In this document: positions 1 to 8,181 of the stretch, one piece after another
Layout of the letters: every line of letters begins with the position of its first letter
Position numbering within the stretch: position 1 is the stretch's first letter
NCBI RefSeq assembly: GCF_000718775.1
Contig: NZ_JOCB01000023.1
Location: forward strand, 20,114-84,113
DNA length: 64,000 bases
DNA from: Streptomyces sp. NRRL S-31
GTDB lineage: Bacteria; Actinomycetota; Actinomycetes; Streptomycetales; Streptomycetaceae
Direction of reading: 5' to 3'
The notes under the pieces: generated by a model
The model's database searches: none
Told to the model about the DNA's origin: nothing
Seen by the model: only the letters and a program-made list of their open reading frames with translations
Position numbers and translations under genes: made by a program

Positions 1-1397
1 GGGGGCGTGTTCGTCAGCTCCGCCAGCAGGTCCAGCGGGGGCTTGGGCGGGAGCGGCTGCCGGGTGGTGCGCTCGGGGCCGATCCGGGGGACGGGGGTGG
101 TGGCGTCCGCGGGGGTGGCCCTGGGCGCGGGCGCCTTGCCGGCGGGCGCCTTGCCGGCCGGGCGCATGTCGTCCTTGAGCGCGACGAACTTGCTGGTGCG
201 CTCGGCGTCGGACTCCCGCGCGGGGCGGGGGGCCTTGGGCTCGCCGCCGAGCTTGAGCATGGTGGTCGGCTGGTCGACGGCCGGCTTCTTCGGCTGTACG
301 GCCTTGAAGGCGGTGGTCGGCTGGTCCACGGCGTCCGCCTTGCCGGGGCGCTGGGCTCCGCCGGTGTCCGGGGTTCCGTCCGCTGCTCCGGCTTCGCCGT
401 CGCCGGCGTCCGTCTTCCCACCCGCACCACCCGTGCGGCTCTCGTCGTCACCCGTGGGTGGCCCCTGCGGGTCGTCCCCGCCGTCGGCGACCGCGGGTCC
501 GGCCGCGCCTTCGCCCGCGCCGCCCTTGGTGTCCTCGGTGTCCGCGTCGGCCTTGGCCTTGGCGTCGGTCTTGGCCTTGGCCTTGGTGCCGGTCTTCGCC
601 TTGGCCTTGGTGTCGGTCTTCGCCTTGGTGTCGGTCTTGGCCTCGGTGTGCGTTTCGTCCGCGTCGCGCGTCTCGTCCCCGGCGTCCGCGTCCTTCTTCG
701 CGTCCGCCTCCGCGTCGCTCTTCGCGTTCGCGTCGCTCTTCGCGTCCGGCTTGGCGTCCGTCTCGGGCTCGGCGTCCGCGTCGGGCTCGGCGTCCGCGTC
801 GGACTTGGCCTCCGCGTCCTTCTCCGCGTCCGCCCCGCCGTCCGTCTCGTCCTCGGCGTGCGCGTCCGCGTCGGCCCCGCCGTCCGCACCGGCACCGGCA
901 CCGGCCTTGCCCACCTCGGCCTTCGTGGCGCCGGAGGCCGCGTCGGCTCCGGTGTCGGCGGCCTTCTCGGGCTTCTCGCCGTCCCCGTCGTCGTCCGCGT
1001 TCGCGCCCGACGGGCCCTCAGAGTCGGTCGGCTCCCCGGCCTTTACCCCCGTCTCCGGGGCCGCCGCGTCAGCCGCGTCCGTCTTCCCGGACTTTGCGGT
1101 CGCGTCGGTCTCCGGGTCGCGGACCCAGGCCGAGACCGCGGCGCGCAGAGCGGGGTCCTCGGGGGAATCGTCGGTGCCGGCGGGCTCCTTCGGCTCCTCG
1201 GGGGCCTCGGTCCGTACCGTCAGGACCTTCGTCGCCGTGTCCGTGCCCCCGGCCGAGGAATCCTTCTCGCGAGCCGCGGCGACCCGCGGATCACGTGCCT
1301 CGGGAACCGGACCCGTGCTCCGCGACGTCGGTTCCGCCGACGACTCGCGCTGCTCCGACCTGTCGGGGGACTCGCCCGCCACCGATGCCTCCTCCAT
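1..1397 (-). CDS. N-terminal part of probable D-alanyl-D-alanine carboxypeptidase, runs off window
   Basis: The minus strand is open from an ATG at 1397 to the window edge, about 465 codons, so only the N-terminal part is present. The product is extremely rich in Ala, Asp, Glu and Lys: from about residue 150 to 310 it consists of short repeats such as DADAEP, KSDA and KTDTKAK. Residues 365-400 hold two copies of a VDQPTT-x2-x-K motif, and the visible end reads LLAELTNTP. Streptomyces serine-type D,D-carboxypeptidases (S11) have this kind of long cytoplasmic charged region with DQPTT repeats before a membrane anchor and an extracytoplasmic catalytic domain. That domain lies outside the window, so the enzymatic call rests on the N-terminal pattern only. 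The plus strand is also open here, but only because of the codon composition. Confidence 0.6.
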   Translation of the reverse strand, partial: MEEASVAGESPDRSEQRESSAEPTSRSTGPVPEARDPRVAAAREKDSSAGGTDTATKVLTVRTEAPEEPKEPAGTDDSPEDPALRAAVSAWVRDPETDATAKSGKTDAADAAAPETGVKAGEPTDSEGPSGANADDDGDGEKPEKAADTGADAASGATKAEVGKAGAGAGADGGADADAHAEDETDGGADAEKDAEAKSDADAEPDADAEPETDAKPDAKSDANAKSDAEADAKKDADAGDETRDADETHTEAKTDTKAKTDTKAKAKTGTKAKAKTDAKAKADADTEDTKGGAGEGAAGPAVADGGDDPQGPPTGDDESRTGGAGGKTDAGDGEAGAADGTPDTGGAQRPGKADAVDQPTTAFKAVQPKKPAVDQPTTMLKLGGEPKAPRPARESDAERTSKFVALKDDMRPAGKAPAGKAPAPRATPADATTPVPRIGPERTTRQPLPPKPPLDLLAELTNTP

Positions 1398-1577
1398 GCG
1401 TCGCACGCCACGTGCGCGCCCTGTCCGAACCATGTACCAGTGTCCTGTGTGGGGGCTTGGCCCCTGTGGTAGACGAGAACGACATACCTACCGGTTCCCT
1501 TACGAACCGGTCACGCGCCCTCGACAGACCAATGTGAGAGGGGTCACCCTGTCATTCATCCACGCGGGGAGGCATGG

Positions 1578-2333
1578 ATGGGCAGGAGCCGCAGAACACT
1601 TCCGGAAGAGCTTCTGCTGCTGGCACTGGACCCGGCCACGGGTACCACTGCGCAGCCGCAGTCGCTCGACCTCGGTCTGGCCGGTGCACAGCTTGTGGAG
1701 CTGGCGCTGGCCGGACGGATAGCCCCAGACGGGGATCGTATCGCCGTGGTGGTGCCACGGCCGACAGGAGATCCGACTCTGGACTGCGCGTTGGAGTTGC
1801 TGCGAAGGCGTGGCGCTCCGGTGCGTGCCGTCCACTGGATCGGCGGGCCCAGGCTGGGTCTCAGGCAGACCTACCTCTCGCATCTGGAGCGGTGCGGCAT
1901 GGTCGCCGCCGTGGCCGGCCAGATGTGCGGGGTGCTGCCGACGACGCGGTACCAGGCGACGGACACCGCCATCAGCCGGGAGATCCGTTCCCGGCTGGAC
2001 TCCGCGATCCGCACCGGCGTACCGCCGGACCCGCGGACCGCGGCGCTCGCCGCCCTGGCGCACGCCGTCGGGCTCGGCAAGCACCTGTATCCGGGGAACG
2101 AGGGGCGGTCGTCCCGGTCCCGGCTGCGGGATCTGATCCGGCACGACCCCATGGGCGGGCTTGTCGCCCACGCCGTCATGGACGTGCAGAACGGTGCGGC
2201 CGCCCAGCCGCGCCGTGGTCCGGCCCCGGCCGGCCGGCAGGCCGCGCCCGGAGCCAGGACCGCACCGGAACCCGCACGCGCGGTTCCGATGCAGCCGCGA
2301 CACGGGTCCATGGCCCGTGCCGTGGCCCACTGA
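1578..2333 (+). CDS. GPP34 (GOLPH3/VPS74-like) family protein
   Basis: 251 residues. The protein starts TLPEELLLLALDP and continues with an alternating helix pattern (LAGAQLVELALAGRI near residue 35; HAVGLGKHLYP near 165) typical of GPP34 proteins, whose eukaryotic members bind phosphatidylinositol 4-phosphate and Golgi glycosyltransferases. The role of the many Streptomyces paralogues is not established. The C-terminal 50 residues are Pro/Ala/Arg-rich and look disordered. ATG 1578 is preferred because GGGGAGG at 1566-1572 lies 5 bases upstream; another ATG at 1574 is out of frame. A very strong hairpin follows the gene. It is transcribed away from the carboxypeptidase gene across a 180-base divergent gap. 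Confidence 0.8.
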   Translation: MGRSRRTLPEELLLLALDPATGTTAQPQSLDLGLAGAQLVELALAGRIAPDGDRIAVVVPRPTGDPTLDCALELLRRRGAPVRAVHWIGGPRLGLRQTYLSHLERCGMVAAVAGQMCGVLPTTRYQATDTAISREIRSRLDSAIRTGVPPDPRTAALAALAHAVGLGKHLYPGNEGRSSRSRLRDLIRHDPMGGLVAHAVMDVQNGAAAQPRRGPAPAGRQAAPGARTAPEPARAVPMQPRHGSMARAVAH

Positions 2334-2377
2334 GCCGCGACTTCGGTCACCACAGGCCCGGTTCGGGAGCCGCAGGT

Positions 2378-2420
2378 CCGAGCGGGGCGGCGAGACCACT
2401 GGTCTCGCCGCCCCGCTCGG
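2378..2420 (+). terminator. Long perfect hairpin terminator
   Basis: A 21-bp perfect inverted repeat (2378-2398 and 2400-2420) with a one-base centre follows the GPP34 gene by about 45 bases and precedes the XRE regulator. It has no T-run, as is usual for high-GC actinomycete terminators. Confidence 0.8.
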
Positions 2421-2553
2421 CTGTGTCCGGGGAGTGAGGGTGTGCCGCACATCTTCCGTTTCCCAGCGGTGGAAAGCGCCTTGGTGGCAGTCTGCTCAAC
2501 AGCAGATACGGAAAGTGTTAAGTAGCAGGCAGGCAGCCGGAGGTGCGCGTCCC

Positions 2554-3411
2554 GTGGCGTCCAATGTCAATCCCACCGTCAGGCGGCGCCGGCTGGGCCA
2601 GGAGCTGCGCCGACTGCGCGAGCTCAAGGGCATGACGGCCGAGGAGGTGGCGGAGCGGCTGCTCGTGTCGCAGTCGAAGATCAGCCGCCTGGAGAACGGC
2701 CGCAGGAGCATCAGCCAGCGCGACGTACGCGATCTGTGCGGGGTCTACGAGGTCGAGGACCAGCGGATCGTCGACTCGCTGATGGAGATGGCCCGGGACT
2801 CGCGGCAGCAGGGCTGGTGGCACACCTTCGGCGACATCCCGTACAGCGTCTACATCGGGCTGGAGACCGACGCCGAGTCGTTGCGGGTCTACGAACCCCA
2901 GCTGGTGACCGGCCTGTTGCAGACCCGCGCGTACGCCGAGGCGCTGGTGCGGGGCGCGCTGCCGGAGACGTCCACGGCCGAGATCGAGAAGCGGGTCCAG
3001 GTGCGGATGCGCCGCCAGGAACGCATCACCGCCGAGCGCAACCCGCTCCGGCTGTGGGTGGTGCTGGACGAGGCCGCGCTGAAGCGGGTCGTGGGCAGCC
3101 GGCTGGTGATGCGGGAGCAGCTGGAGCACCTGATCGAGATGTCCCAGCTGCCGCACGTCACCGTGCAGGTGCTGCCCTTCGACGTGGGCGCGCACCCGGG
3201 CCTCAACGGTCAGTACGCGATCCTGGAGTTCGCCGACGCGGCCGACTCCAGCGTGGTGTACCTCGAGGGCGTCACCAGCGACCTCTACCTGGAGAAGGCG
3301 CAGGACGTGCAGAAGTACGCCGTGATGTACGAACATCTGCGGGCACAGTCCCTCAATGTGGAGGCATCCCGGCAATACATCGCGAGTGTGGCGAAAGGGT
3401 ACGCCGACTGA
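2554..3411 (+). CDS. XRE-family regulator with DUF5753 (Scr1-type antitoxin-like)
   Basis: 285 residues from GTG 2554, chosen because GGAGG at 2539-2543 lies 10 bases upstream; longer starts run back through the terminator. Residues 10-65 form a helix-turn-helix (LGQELRRLRELKGMTAEEVA, then SQSKISRLENG). The remainder is the DUF5753 domain (WWHTFGDIPYSVYIGLE; YEPQLVTGLLQTRAYAEAL; VQVLPFDVGAHPGLNGQYA). Such regulators are normally followed by a DUF397 gene, as here (3601). NCBI-style nomenclature calls them Scr1-family toxin-antitoxin-like regulators, and in Streptomyces related pairs affect development and antibiotic production. Its likely target is the dyad at 3538-3566 before the DUF397 gene. 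Confidence 0.88.
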   Translation: MASNVNPTVRRRRLGQELRRLRELKGMTAEEVAERLLVSQSKISRLENGRRSISQRDVRDLCGVYEVEDQRIVDSLMEMARDSRQQGWWHTFGDIPYSVYIGLETDAESLRVYEPQLVTGLLQTRAYAEALVRGALPETSTAEIEKRVQVRMRRQERITAERNPLRLWVVLDEAALKRVVGSRLVMREQLEHLIEMSQLPHVTVQVLPFDVGAHPGLNGQYAILEFADAADSSVVYLEGVTSDLYLEKAQDVQKYAVMYEHLRAQSLNVEASRQYIASVAKGYAD

Positions 3412-3537
3412 GGAGTGGGGACAGGGGGCGCGGGATCGTACACCGCTGCTCGTCCTCGGTGGAAGACGCACCTGGAATCTGCCATCCGGTCGAGTGAACG
3501 GCCCCTCCGCGGGCGGCAGTTGACCGGTAGCGTCGAT

Positions 3538-3566
3538 CACGCCAATCAGACGACATGGTTGGCGTG
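3538..3566. promoter_or_regulatory. Dyad operator candidate before DUF397 gene
   Basis: CACGCCAA at 3538-3545 and its exact complement TTGGCGTG at 3559-3566 are 13 bases apart and end 34 bases before the DUF397 start codon. Position and symmetry suggest a binding site for the upstream XRE protein; this is inference. Confidence 0.45.
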
Positions 3567-3600
3567 AACCGCACTAATGCAACTCGCAACAGGAGTGGAC

Positions 3601-3792
3601 ATGGCACTGATTCAGGGCGCGTCGGAGACGTGGATGAAGTCCTCCTATTCCGCGGGCAACGGCGCCTGCGTCGAGGTCAAGTCGCCCACCGCCGCCGCAC
3701 TCGCCGTCCGCGACTCCAAGACCCCCGAGGGGCCGATCCTGGCCTTCCCGGCCGACGCGTGGAACGCCTTCGTGGCCTCCGTCAGGGCGTGA
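3601..3792 (+). CDS. DUF397 small protein
   Basis: 63 residues from ATG 3601, with AGGAG at 3591-3595. The sequence has the DUF397 signature: W-x-KSSYS followed by CVEV, AVRDSK and a final W-x-F segment (AWNAFVASV). Family members pair with XRE-DUF5753 regulators and are often described as the partner or toxin-like half; direct biochemical function is unclear. A hairpin shared with the convergent peroxidase gene follows. Confidence 0.9.
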   Translation: MALIQGASETWMKSSYSAGNGACVEVKSPTAAALAVRDSKTPEGPILAFPADAWNAFVASVRA

Positions 3793-3839
3793 GCATCGCT
3801 CCCTGACCCTGCCCGCACAACCGCACAGCACCACCAGGA

Positions 3840-3879
3840 GAGCCCTCTCGTCCGGTCGCCGTCCTTGCCGAGAGGGCTC
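3840..3879. terminator. Bidirectional hairpin between convergent genes
   Basis: GAGCCCTCTCG at 3840-3850 pairs with CGAGAGGGCTC at 3869-3879. It sits between the stop of the DUF397 gene and the stop of the convergent glutathione peroxidase gene and can serve both. Confidence 0.75.
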
Positions 3880-3894
3880 GTCCACGTCCGGTGC

Positions 3895-4398
3895 TCAGCC
3901 GAGCTGGGCCTCGATCGCGGCGACGACCTCCGCCGCCTCCGGCTCGGTCTGCGGGGAGAACCGCGCCACGACGTTCCCGTCCCGGCCGATCAGGAACTTC
4001 TCGAAGTTCCAGCGGATGTCCCCGCTGTGGCCCTCGGCGTCCGCGAAACCGACCAGCCGCTCGTACAGCGGATGCCGGCCCTCCCCGTTCACCTCGACCT
4101 TCTCGGTCAGCGGGAAGGACACGCCGTACGTGGCGGAGCAGAACAGCGCGATCTCCTCGGCGGTGCCGGGCTCCTGCCCGAGGAACTGGTTGCAGGGCAC
4201 GCCCAGCACGGTGAAGCCCTGCCCGGCGTACCGCTCCTGGAGCTTCTCCAGCCCCGCGTACTGCGGCGTCAGACCGCACCGGGAGGCCACGTTCACGATG
4301 AGCACGGCCTTGCCCGCGAGCCCCGCCAGATCCGCGGAGCCGCCCTGGAGGGCCCCGATCCGGACGCCGAGCGGGGAGCCGTTGTCAGTAGTCGTCAT
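3895..4398 (-). CDS. Glutathione peroxidase family peroxidase
   Basis: 167 residues, full length for the bacterial family. The catalytic cysteine is in NVASRCGLTPQY (about residue 40); the Gln of the catalytic set lies in VPCNQFLGQEPG and the Trp in IRWNFEKFLIG. The protein reduces hydrogen peroxide and organic hydroperoxides in the cytoplasm. Streptomyces lack glutathione, so thioredoxin is the probable reductant, as for other cysteine-type bacterial members; that is family knowledge, not visible here. The gene is single, convergent with the DUF397 gene and followed by the winged-helix regulator gene on the same strand. Confidence 0.92.
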   Translation of the reverse strand: MTTTDNGSPLGVRIGALQGGSADLAGLAGKAVLIVNVASRCGLTPQYAGLEKLQERYAGQGFTVLGVPCNQFLGQEPGTAEEIALFCSATYGVSFPLTEKVEVNGEGRHPLYERLVGFADAEGHSGDIRWNFEKFLIGRDGNVVARFSPQTEPEAAEVVAAIEAQLG

Positions 4399-4453
4399 GC
4401 CCGGATGCTAGCCCCGCCGGGCCACGCCCCTCCGGCCCGCCTCGACCGGCCCG

Positions 4454-5431
4454 TCACCGGCCGCCGTCCGCACCGGCCTCCACCAGCACGTCACCGGCCG
4501 CCGTCCGCTCGTACAGCACGCTGCGCCCGGCCCGCCGTCGCCGTACCAGCCCCGCCTCCCGCAGCACCTTCAGGTGGCGCCCCACCGAGCCGAGCCCCTG
4601 CCCCGTCACGGCGGTCAGCTGGGTGGTGCTCAACGGGGAGCCCAGGAGCACCAGCACCGCGGCCCGGCCGGACCCGAGCAGCGCGCCCAGACCGGCGGGC
4701 ACGGCCCGGTCACCCGCCCCGGCGAGCACTCCGGAGCAGGGGTAGACCACCGCGTACCGCCGCCGCTCCTCCCAGGCGACCCAGCCCATCCGCTGCGGGG
4801 TCACCGGCACGAACACCAGCTCCGCACCGGAGATCTCGCGCGGCGGATACTCGTGCAGGTTCACCTGGAACCGGTTCTCCCCGAGCCATCGGGTGCCGCC
4901 CGGCCGCAGCGAGTCCAGCACACTCGCCCAGCCGCCCCGGCTCACCCGCGCCGTCCGCGCGCCCACATCCGCCTCCAGCACCTGCCGGCGCCGCTCCCAG
5001 GACGGCCGTACGGTCTCCTCCCACACCCGCTCCAGCAGCCCGGCCGCCCGCTCGGGCAGATCGTCCCGGTCCAGCGCGGCGGGCAGCGGCCCCGCCAGGG
5101 AGACGCGCAAGTGGGCCCGGGCCGCGTCGGGCGCCACCGAGCGGACCCGGACGACCTCGACCGCGAACGGCTCCCCGTCGCGCGGGGCCGGGGTCAGGAA
5201 GTCGGCGTTCCACTCCCGGCCGAGCCCGGCCCGTACCAGCCGTTCCGTCACCGGCTCGGCCGCCATCCACGCCCGGTAGGCCGGCAGATGGGCCCGCAGC
5301 CACTCGCGTTCACCCGGGTGCGCCGCGCTCCCCGTGTGCAGCAGCTTCAGACAGGCGAGGGTCTCGGCGAGCGGCGAGATGACGAACCGGCTGCGGGCCA
5401 GCGTGTCCGCGTTCAGCTGCCACCACCCCAC
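4454..5431 (-). CDS. ArsR-like winged-helix regulator with N-terminal DUF5937-type domain
   Basis: 325 residues from GTG 5431. A more upstream ATG at 5566 would add 45 low-complexity residues and overlap the divergent exporter start; GGGAGG just before 5431 supports the shorter form. Residues 1-230 form the large N-terminal domain seen in actinobacterial DUF5937 regulators (FVISPLAETLACLKLLH; WVAWEERRRYAVVYPCSG). The C-terminal 80 residues are an ArsR-like winged helix (PLSTTQLTAVTGQGLGSVGR, HLKVLREAGLVRRRRAGRSV). It stands back to back with an MFS exporter gene 133 bases away, which makes local control of that exporter plausible. The ligand is unknown. Confidence 0.8.
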   Translation of the reverse strand: MGWWQLNADTLARSRFVISPLAETLACLKLLHTGSAAHPGEREWLRAHLPAYRAWMAAEPVTERLVRAGLGREWNADFLTPAPRDGEPFAVEVVRVRSVAPDAARAHLRVSLAGPLPAALDRDDLPERAAGLLERVWEETVRPSWERRRQVLEADVGARTARVSRGGWASVLDSLRPGGTRWLGENRFQVNLHEYPPREISGAELVFVPVTPQRMGWVAWEERRRYAVVYPCSGVLAGAGDRAVPAGLGALLGSGRAAVLVLLGSPLSTTQLTAVTGQGLGSVGRHLKVLREAGLVRRRRAGRSVLYERTAAGDVLVEAGADGGR

Positions 5432-5564
5432 GACGCCTCCCCCGCTCGCCTCGCCCGCCGGCCTTCCCCGCTCACCCTTCCCCGTAAGGCCGCCCCCCGT
5501 AAGGTCTTTCGCGCGACGGCGAAACAATAACGGGCCCGCCGGAGACCGCCCGAGACTCCGCGAC

Positions 5565-6755
5565 ATGCCCAGTTACCGGACCCTCTTCCGCACCCCGGAG
5601 TTCACCCCGCTCTTCCTCGCCTCGGCCGCGCAGACCGCCGCGCAGACCGTCGGCGGCCTCGCCCTCGGCACGCTCGTGTACCGGGCGACCGGCTCCCCGC
5701 TGCTCTCGGCGGTGAGCATGTTCGGCCCGTCGCTCGCCCAGGTGCTCGGCGCCACCTTCCTGCTGTCCGGTGCCGACCGGCTGCCCCCGCGCACCACCCT
5801 GTCCGCGATCGCGGTGGCCTTCGCGGCCGGTACGGCGGCGCAGGCGCTGCCCGGAATGCCGACCGGCGCGCTCTTCACCGTCGTCCTGCTGCTGGGTCTG
5901 GTCGCCTCGCTCGGCGGCGGGGTCCGCTGGGGCCTGCTGAACGAGATCCTCGCCAAGGACGGCTATCTGCCCGGGCGTTCGCTGTTCAACATGATGAGCG
6001 GGCTGACGCAGATCGCGGGATTCGCCACCGGCGGCGCCCTGCTGGCCACCCTCTCCCCGCGCCTCGGCCTGCTCCTCGCGGCGGCCCTGTACCTGGTGGC
6101 CGCGCTGGTCCTGCGCCTGGGCCTGTCCGAGCGCCCGCCCCGCGCCACCGGCCGCCCCTCGGCATCGGCGACCTGGCGCACCAACGCCGAGCTGTGGTCC
6201 TCCCGTCCGCGCCGGCTGACCTACCTGGGGCTGTGGCTGCCCAACGGCATGGTCGTCGGCTGCGAGTCGCTGTACGTGTCGTACGCCCCGCACGCCGCCG
6301 GCACGCTGTTCGCCTGCGGGGCGCTCGGCATGCTCGCCGGGGACGTGACCGTCGGGCGCCTGCTCCCCGCCGCCGTACGCGCCCGCCTGGCGACCCCGCT
6401 GCTGCTCCTGCTGGCGACGCCGTACCTGGTCTTCTGCGTCCGCCCGGGGGTGCCGTCGGCGGCGGTCTGCGTGACCGTGGCCTCCGTCGGCTTCGGGGCG
6501 AGCCTGATCCAGCAGGAGCGGCTGATGCGCCTGACCCTGGACACCATGGCCGGCCAGGCGCTGGGGCTGCACTCGGCGGGCATGCTGACCCTCCAGGGCC
6601 TGAGCGCCACGGCGGCGGGCACGCTGGCCCAGCTGACGTCGCCCGCCACGGCGATGACCGCGATGGCGGCGGGCTCGGTCTGCGTGACGCTCACGCTGGC
6701 CCTGGCGGACCGTTCCCCGTCCCCTCGGCCCTCGTCCCGGCCCTCCCCCTCCTGA
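5565..6755 (+). CDS. MFS transporter
   Basis: 396 residues with about 12 hydrophobic segments (for example LFTVVLLLGLVASLGGGVRW and LATPLLLLLATPYLVFCV). The N-terminus (RTLFRTPEFTPLFLASA) is typical of actinobacterial major-facilitator exporters that usually sit beside an ArsR/DUF5937 regulator, as here. No strong ribosome binding site is visible before ATG 5565 and the transcript may be nearly leaderless. Substrate cannot be deduced. The C-terminus ends in a Pro/Ser-rich tail (SPSPRPSSRPSPS). Confidence 0.82.
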   Translation: MPSYRTLFRTPEFTPLFLASAAQTAAQTVGGLALGTLVYRATGSPLLSAVSMFGPSLAQVLGATFLLSGADRLPPRTTLSAIAVAFAAGTAAQALPGMPTGALFTVVLLLGLVASLGGGVRWGLLNEILAKDGYLPGRSLFNMMSGLTQIAGFATGGALLATLSPRLGLLLAAALYLVAALVLRLGLSERPPRATGRPSASATWRTNAELWSSRPRRLTYLGLWLPNGMVVGCESLYVSYAPHAAGTLFACGALGMLAGDVTVGRLLPAAVRARLATPLLLLLATPYLVFCVRPGVPSAAVCVTVASVGFGASLIQQERLMRLTLDTMAGQALGLHSAGMLTLQGLSATAAGTLAQLTSPATAMTAMAAGSVCVTLTLALADRSPSPRPSSRPSPS

Positions 6756-6924
6756 CCTCCGTGCCGGTCTTCCGCCCACTCCCCGGCGGACCGCGCCGAC
6801 TGCCCCTATCCTCAGGGCGATACGGCCCGCGTCACGGCGCCGGACCCGTGGCTCCCACGGCTCCGTCGCTGCGGTGGCTTCGGTGGCCGCGGTGGCGCCG
6901 AGGCGAGGGGGAAGGGGAGGGACC

Positions 6925-8181
6925 GTGGACGTCGACTGGTCGGCAGCGGACGCGGAGGTCGCCCGGCTGAGGGCGGCGGAGCTGTGGAACCCGCCCGCCG
7001 GCACCGCCATGCAGGTCCTCGGGACACAGCGGCGGGAGATCCCGCACAGCCGCATGCTGGGCTGGCTGCTCGATCCCACGGCCTCGCACGGACTCGGCCT
7101 GCGGATGCTCACGGCGTTCCTGCGCCGGCTGGGCCACGGCGAACTCACGGACGGGCTGGGCGCGGAACACGTCCGCGTGGAGAGGGAACTGGTCCTGGAG
7201 GGCCATGAGGACCACCAGGACCGGCGCGCGGACATCGTCGTCCGGGCCGGCGGCACCCCGGTCGTCATCGAGCTGAAGGTCGACGCCGCGGAGGGCACCG
7301 ACCAGACCCGGGACCTGGCGGGCCACTTCCGCCGCCTGCACCCCGCCCCGATCCTCGTCTTCCTCACCCTCGACGGCACGGACGCCGAAGAGCCCGCCTT
7401 CCTGTCGATGCGCCTGCGGGACGTCGCCCTCGACCTGCGGGCCGCTCTCGCCACGGCTCCCGAGCCGGCCGGCGCCGCCGGGACCGTGGGCCGCCGTACC
7501 GCCGCCGACTACCTGGAGACCCTCGGCACGCTGACGCGTACCAACGCCACGGCCCGCGCCGCGGCACGCTTCTGGCTGCGGCACGGCGACGACCGCGCCT
7601 ACGCCGAGGCCCGGGCCGCGGCCTGGACCGTCCTCGGGGAACTGCCCGAACGCACGGCCCGGATACTGGGGGAGCGCTGCGCCACCGACGACCTCCGGGT
7701 CACCATCCGCACGGAAACGGTGCGGGGCCGGCGGCACCCCCGCCGGGACCGCGTGGTGCTGCTGAGCCGACGGCGCTGGCTGGACGAGCGCGGAGAGCCC
7801 ACGGCCGGCATCGGCGTCGCCGTACGCCGCCACGACCACCCCGACGACGACCACTGGCTCCCGCGGAACATGCCGTACTACGGCGTATGGATCGCCGCAC
7901 CGGTCCCGCGGCGGCCACTGCTCGCGCGGCCCCGCCACGACCAGCCCTGGGGCAACTGGGGAGTCGACTGGGACCACTTGCCCCTGTCCCTCGACGACAC
8001 CGACCCGGCCGCCGACCCCGTGGACGTCTACGCCACCCGCGCCGCCGACCTCGTCCAGGCCCTGTGGGCCGCCCACTCGGCGGACATCGACGCCGTCGTC
8101 GCCACGTCGGCCGCCCGGGCCACCGCCCCCGTGCCGCGGGACCCCGGCACCGCGGGACACCCGGCGGCCCGGCCGTCATGA
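6925..8181 (+). CDS. PD-(D/E)XK nuclease family protein
   Basis: 418 residues from GTG 6925 (GGGAGG at 6915-6920). The nuclease core is in residues 25-135: PHSRMLGWLLDP, then RRADIVVRAGG and VVIELKVDAAEGTDQ, giving the D...E-x-K catalytic triad with the following Q. This matches PDDEXK_4/20-type families, which are common in phage-defence and mobile loci but mostly uncharacterised. The C-terminal half has an unassigned globular domain (YYGVWIAAPV; WGNWGVDWDHLPL). The stop overlaps the start of the next gene (ATGA), so the two products are probably made together. Confidence 0.75.
   Translation: MDVDWSAADAEVARLRAAELWNPPAGTAMQVLGTQRREIPHSRMLGWLLDPTASHGLGLRMLTAFLRRLGHGELTDGLGAEHVRVERELVLEGHEDHQDRRADIVVRAGGTPVVIELKVDAAEGTDQTRDLAGHFRRLHPAPILVFLTLDGTDAEEPAFLSMRLRDVALDLRAALATAPEPAGAAGTVGRRTAADYLETLGTLTRTNATARAAARFWLRHGDDRAYAEARAAAWTVLGELPERTARILGERCATDDLRVTIRTETVRGRRHPRRDRVVLLSRRRWLDERGEPTAGIGVAVRRHDHPDDDHWLPRNMPYYGVWIAAPVPRRPLLARPRHDQPWGNWGVDWDHLPLSLDDTDPAADPVDVYATRAADLVQALWAAHSADIDAVVATSAARATAPVPRDPGTAGHPAARPS

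Noticed and set aside
7..1722. Long plus-strand open frame of 571 codons
   Set aside because: Composition is Ser/Ala/Pro noise, and the minus strand encodes a recognisable tail with DQPTT repeats. The openness follows from the GC-rich repeat codons.
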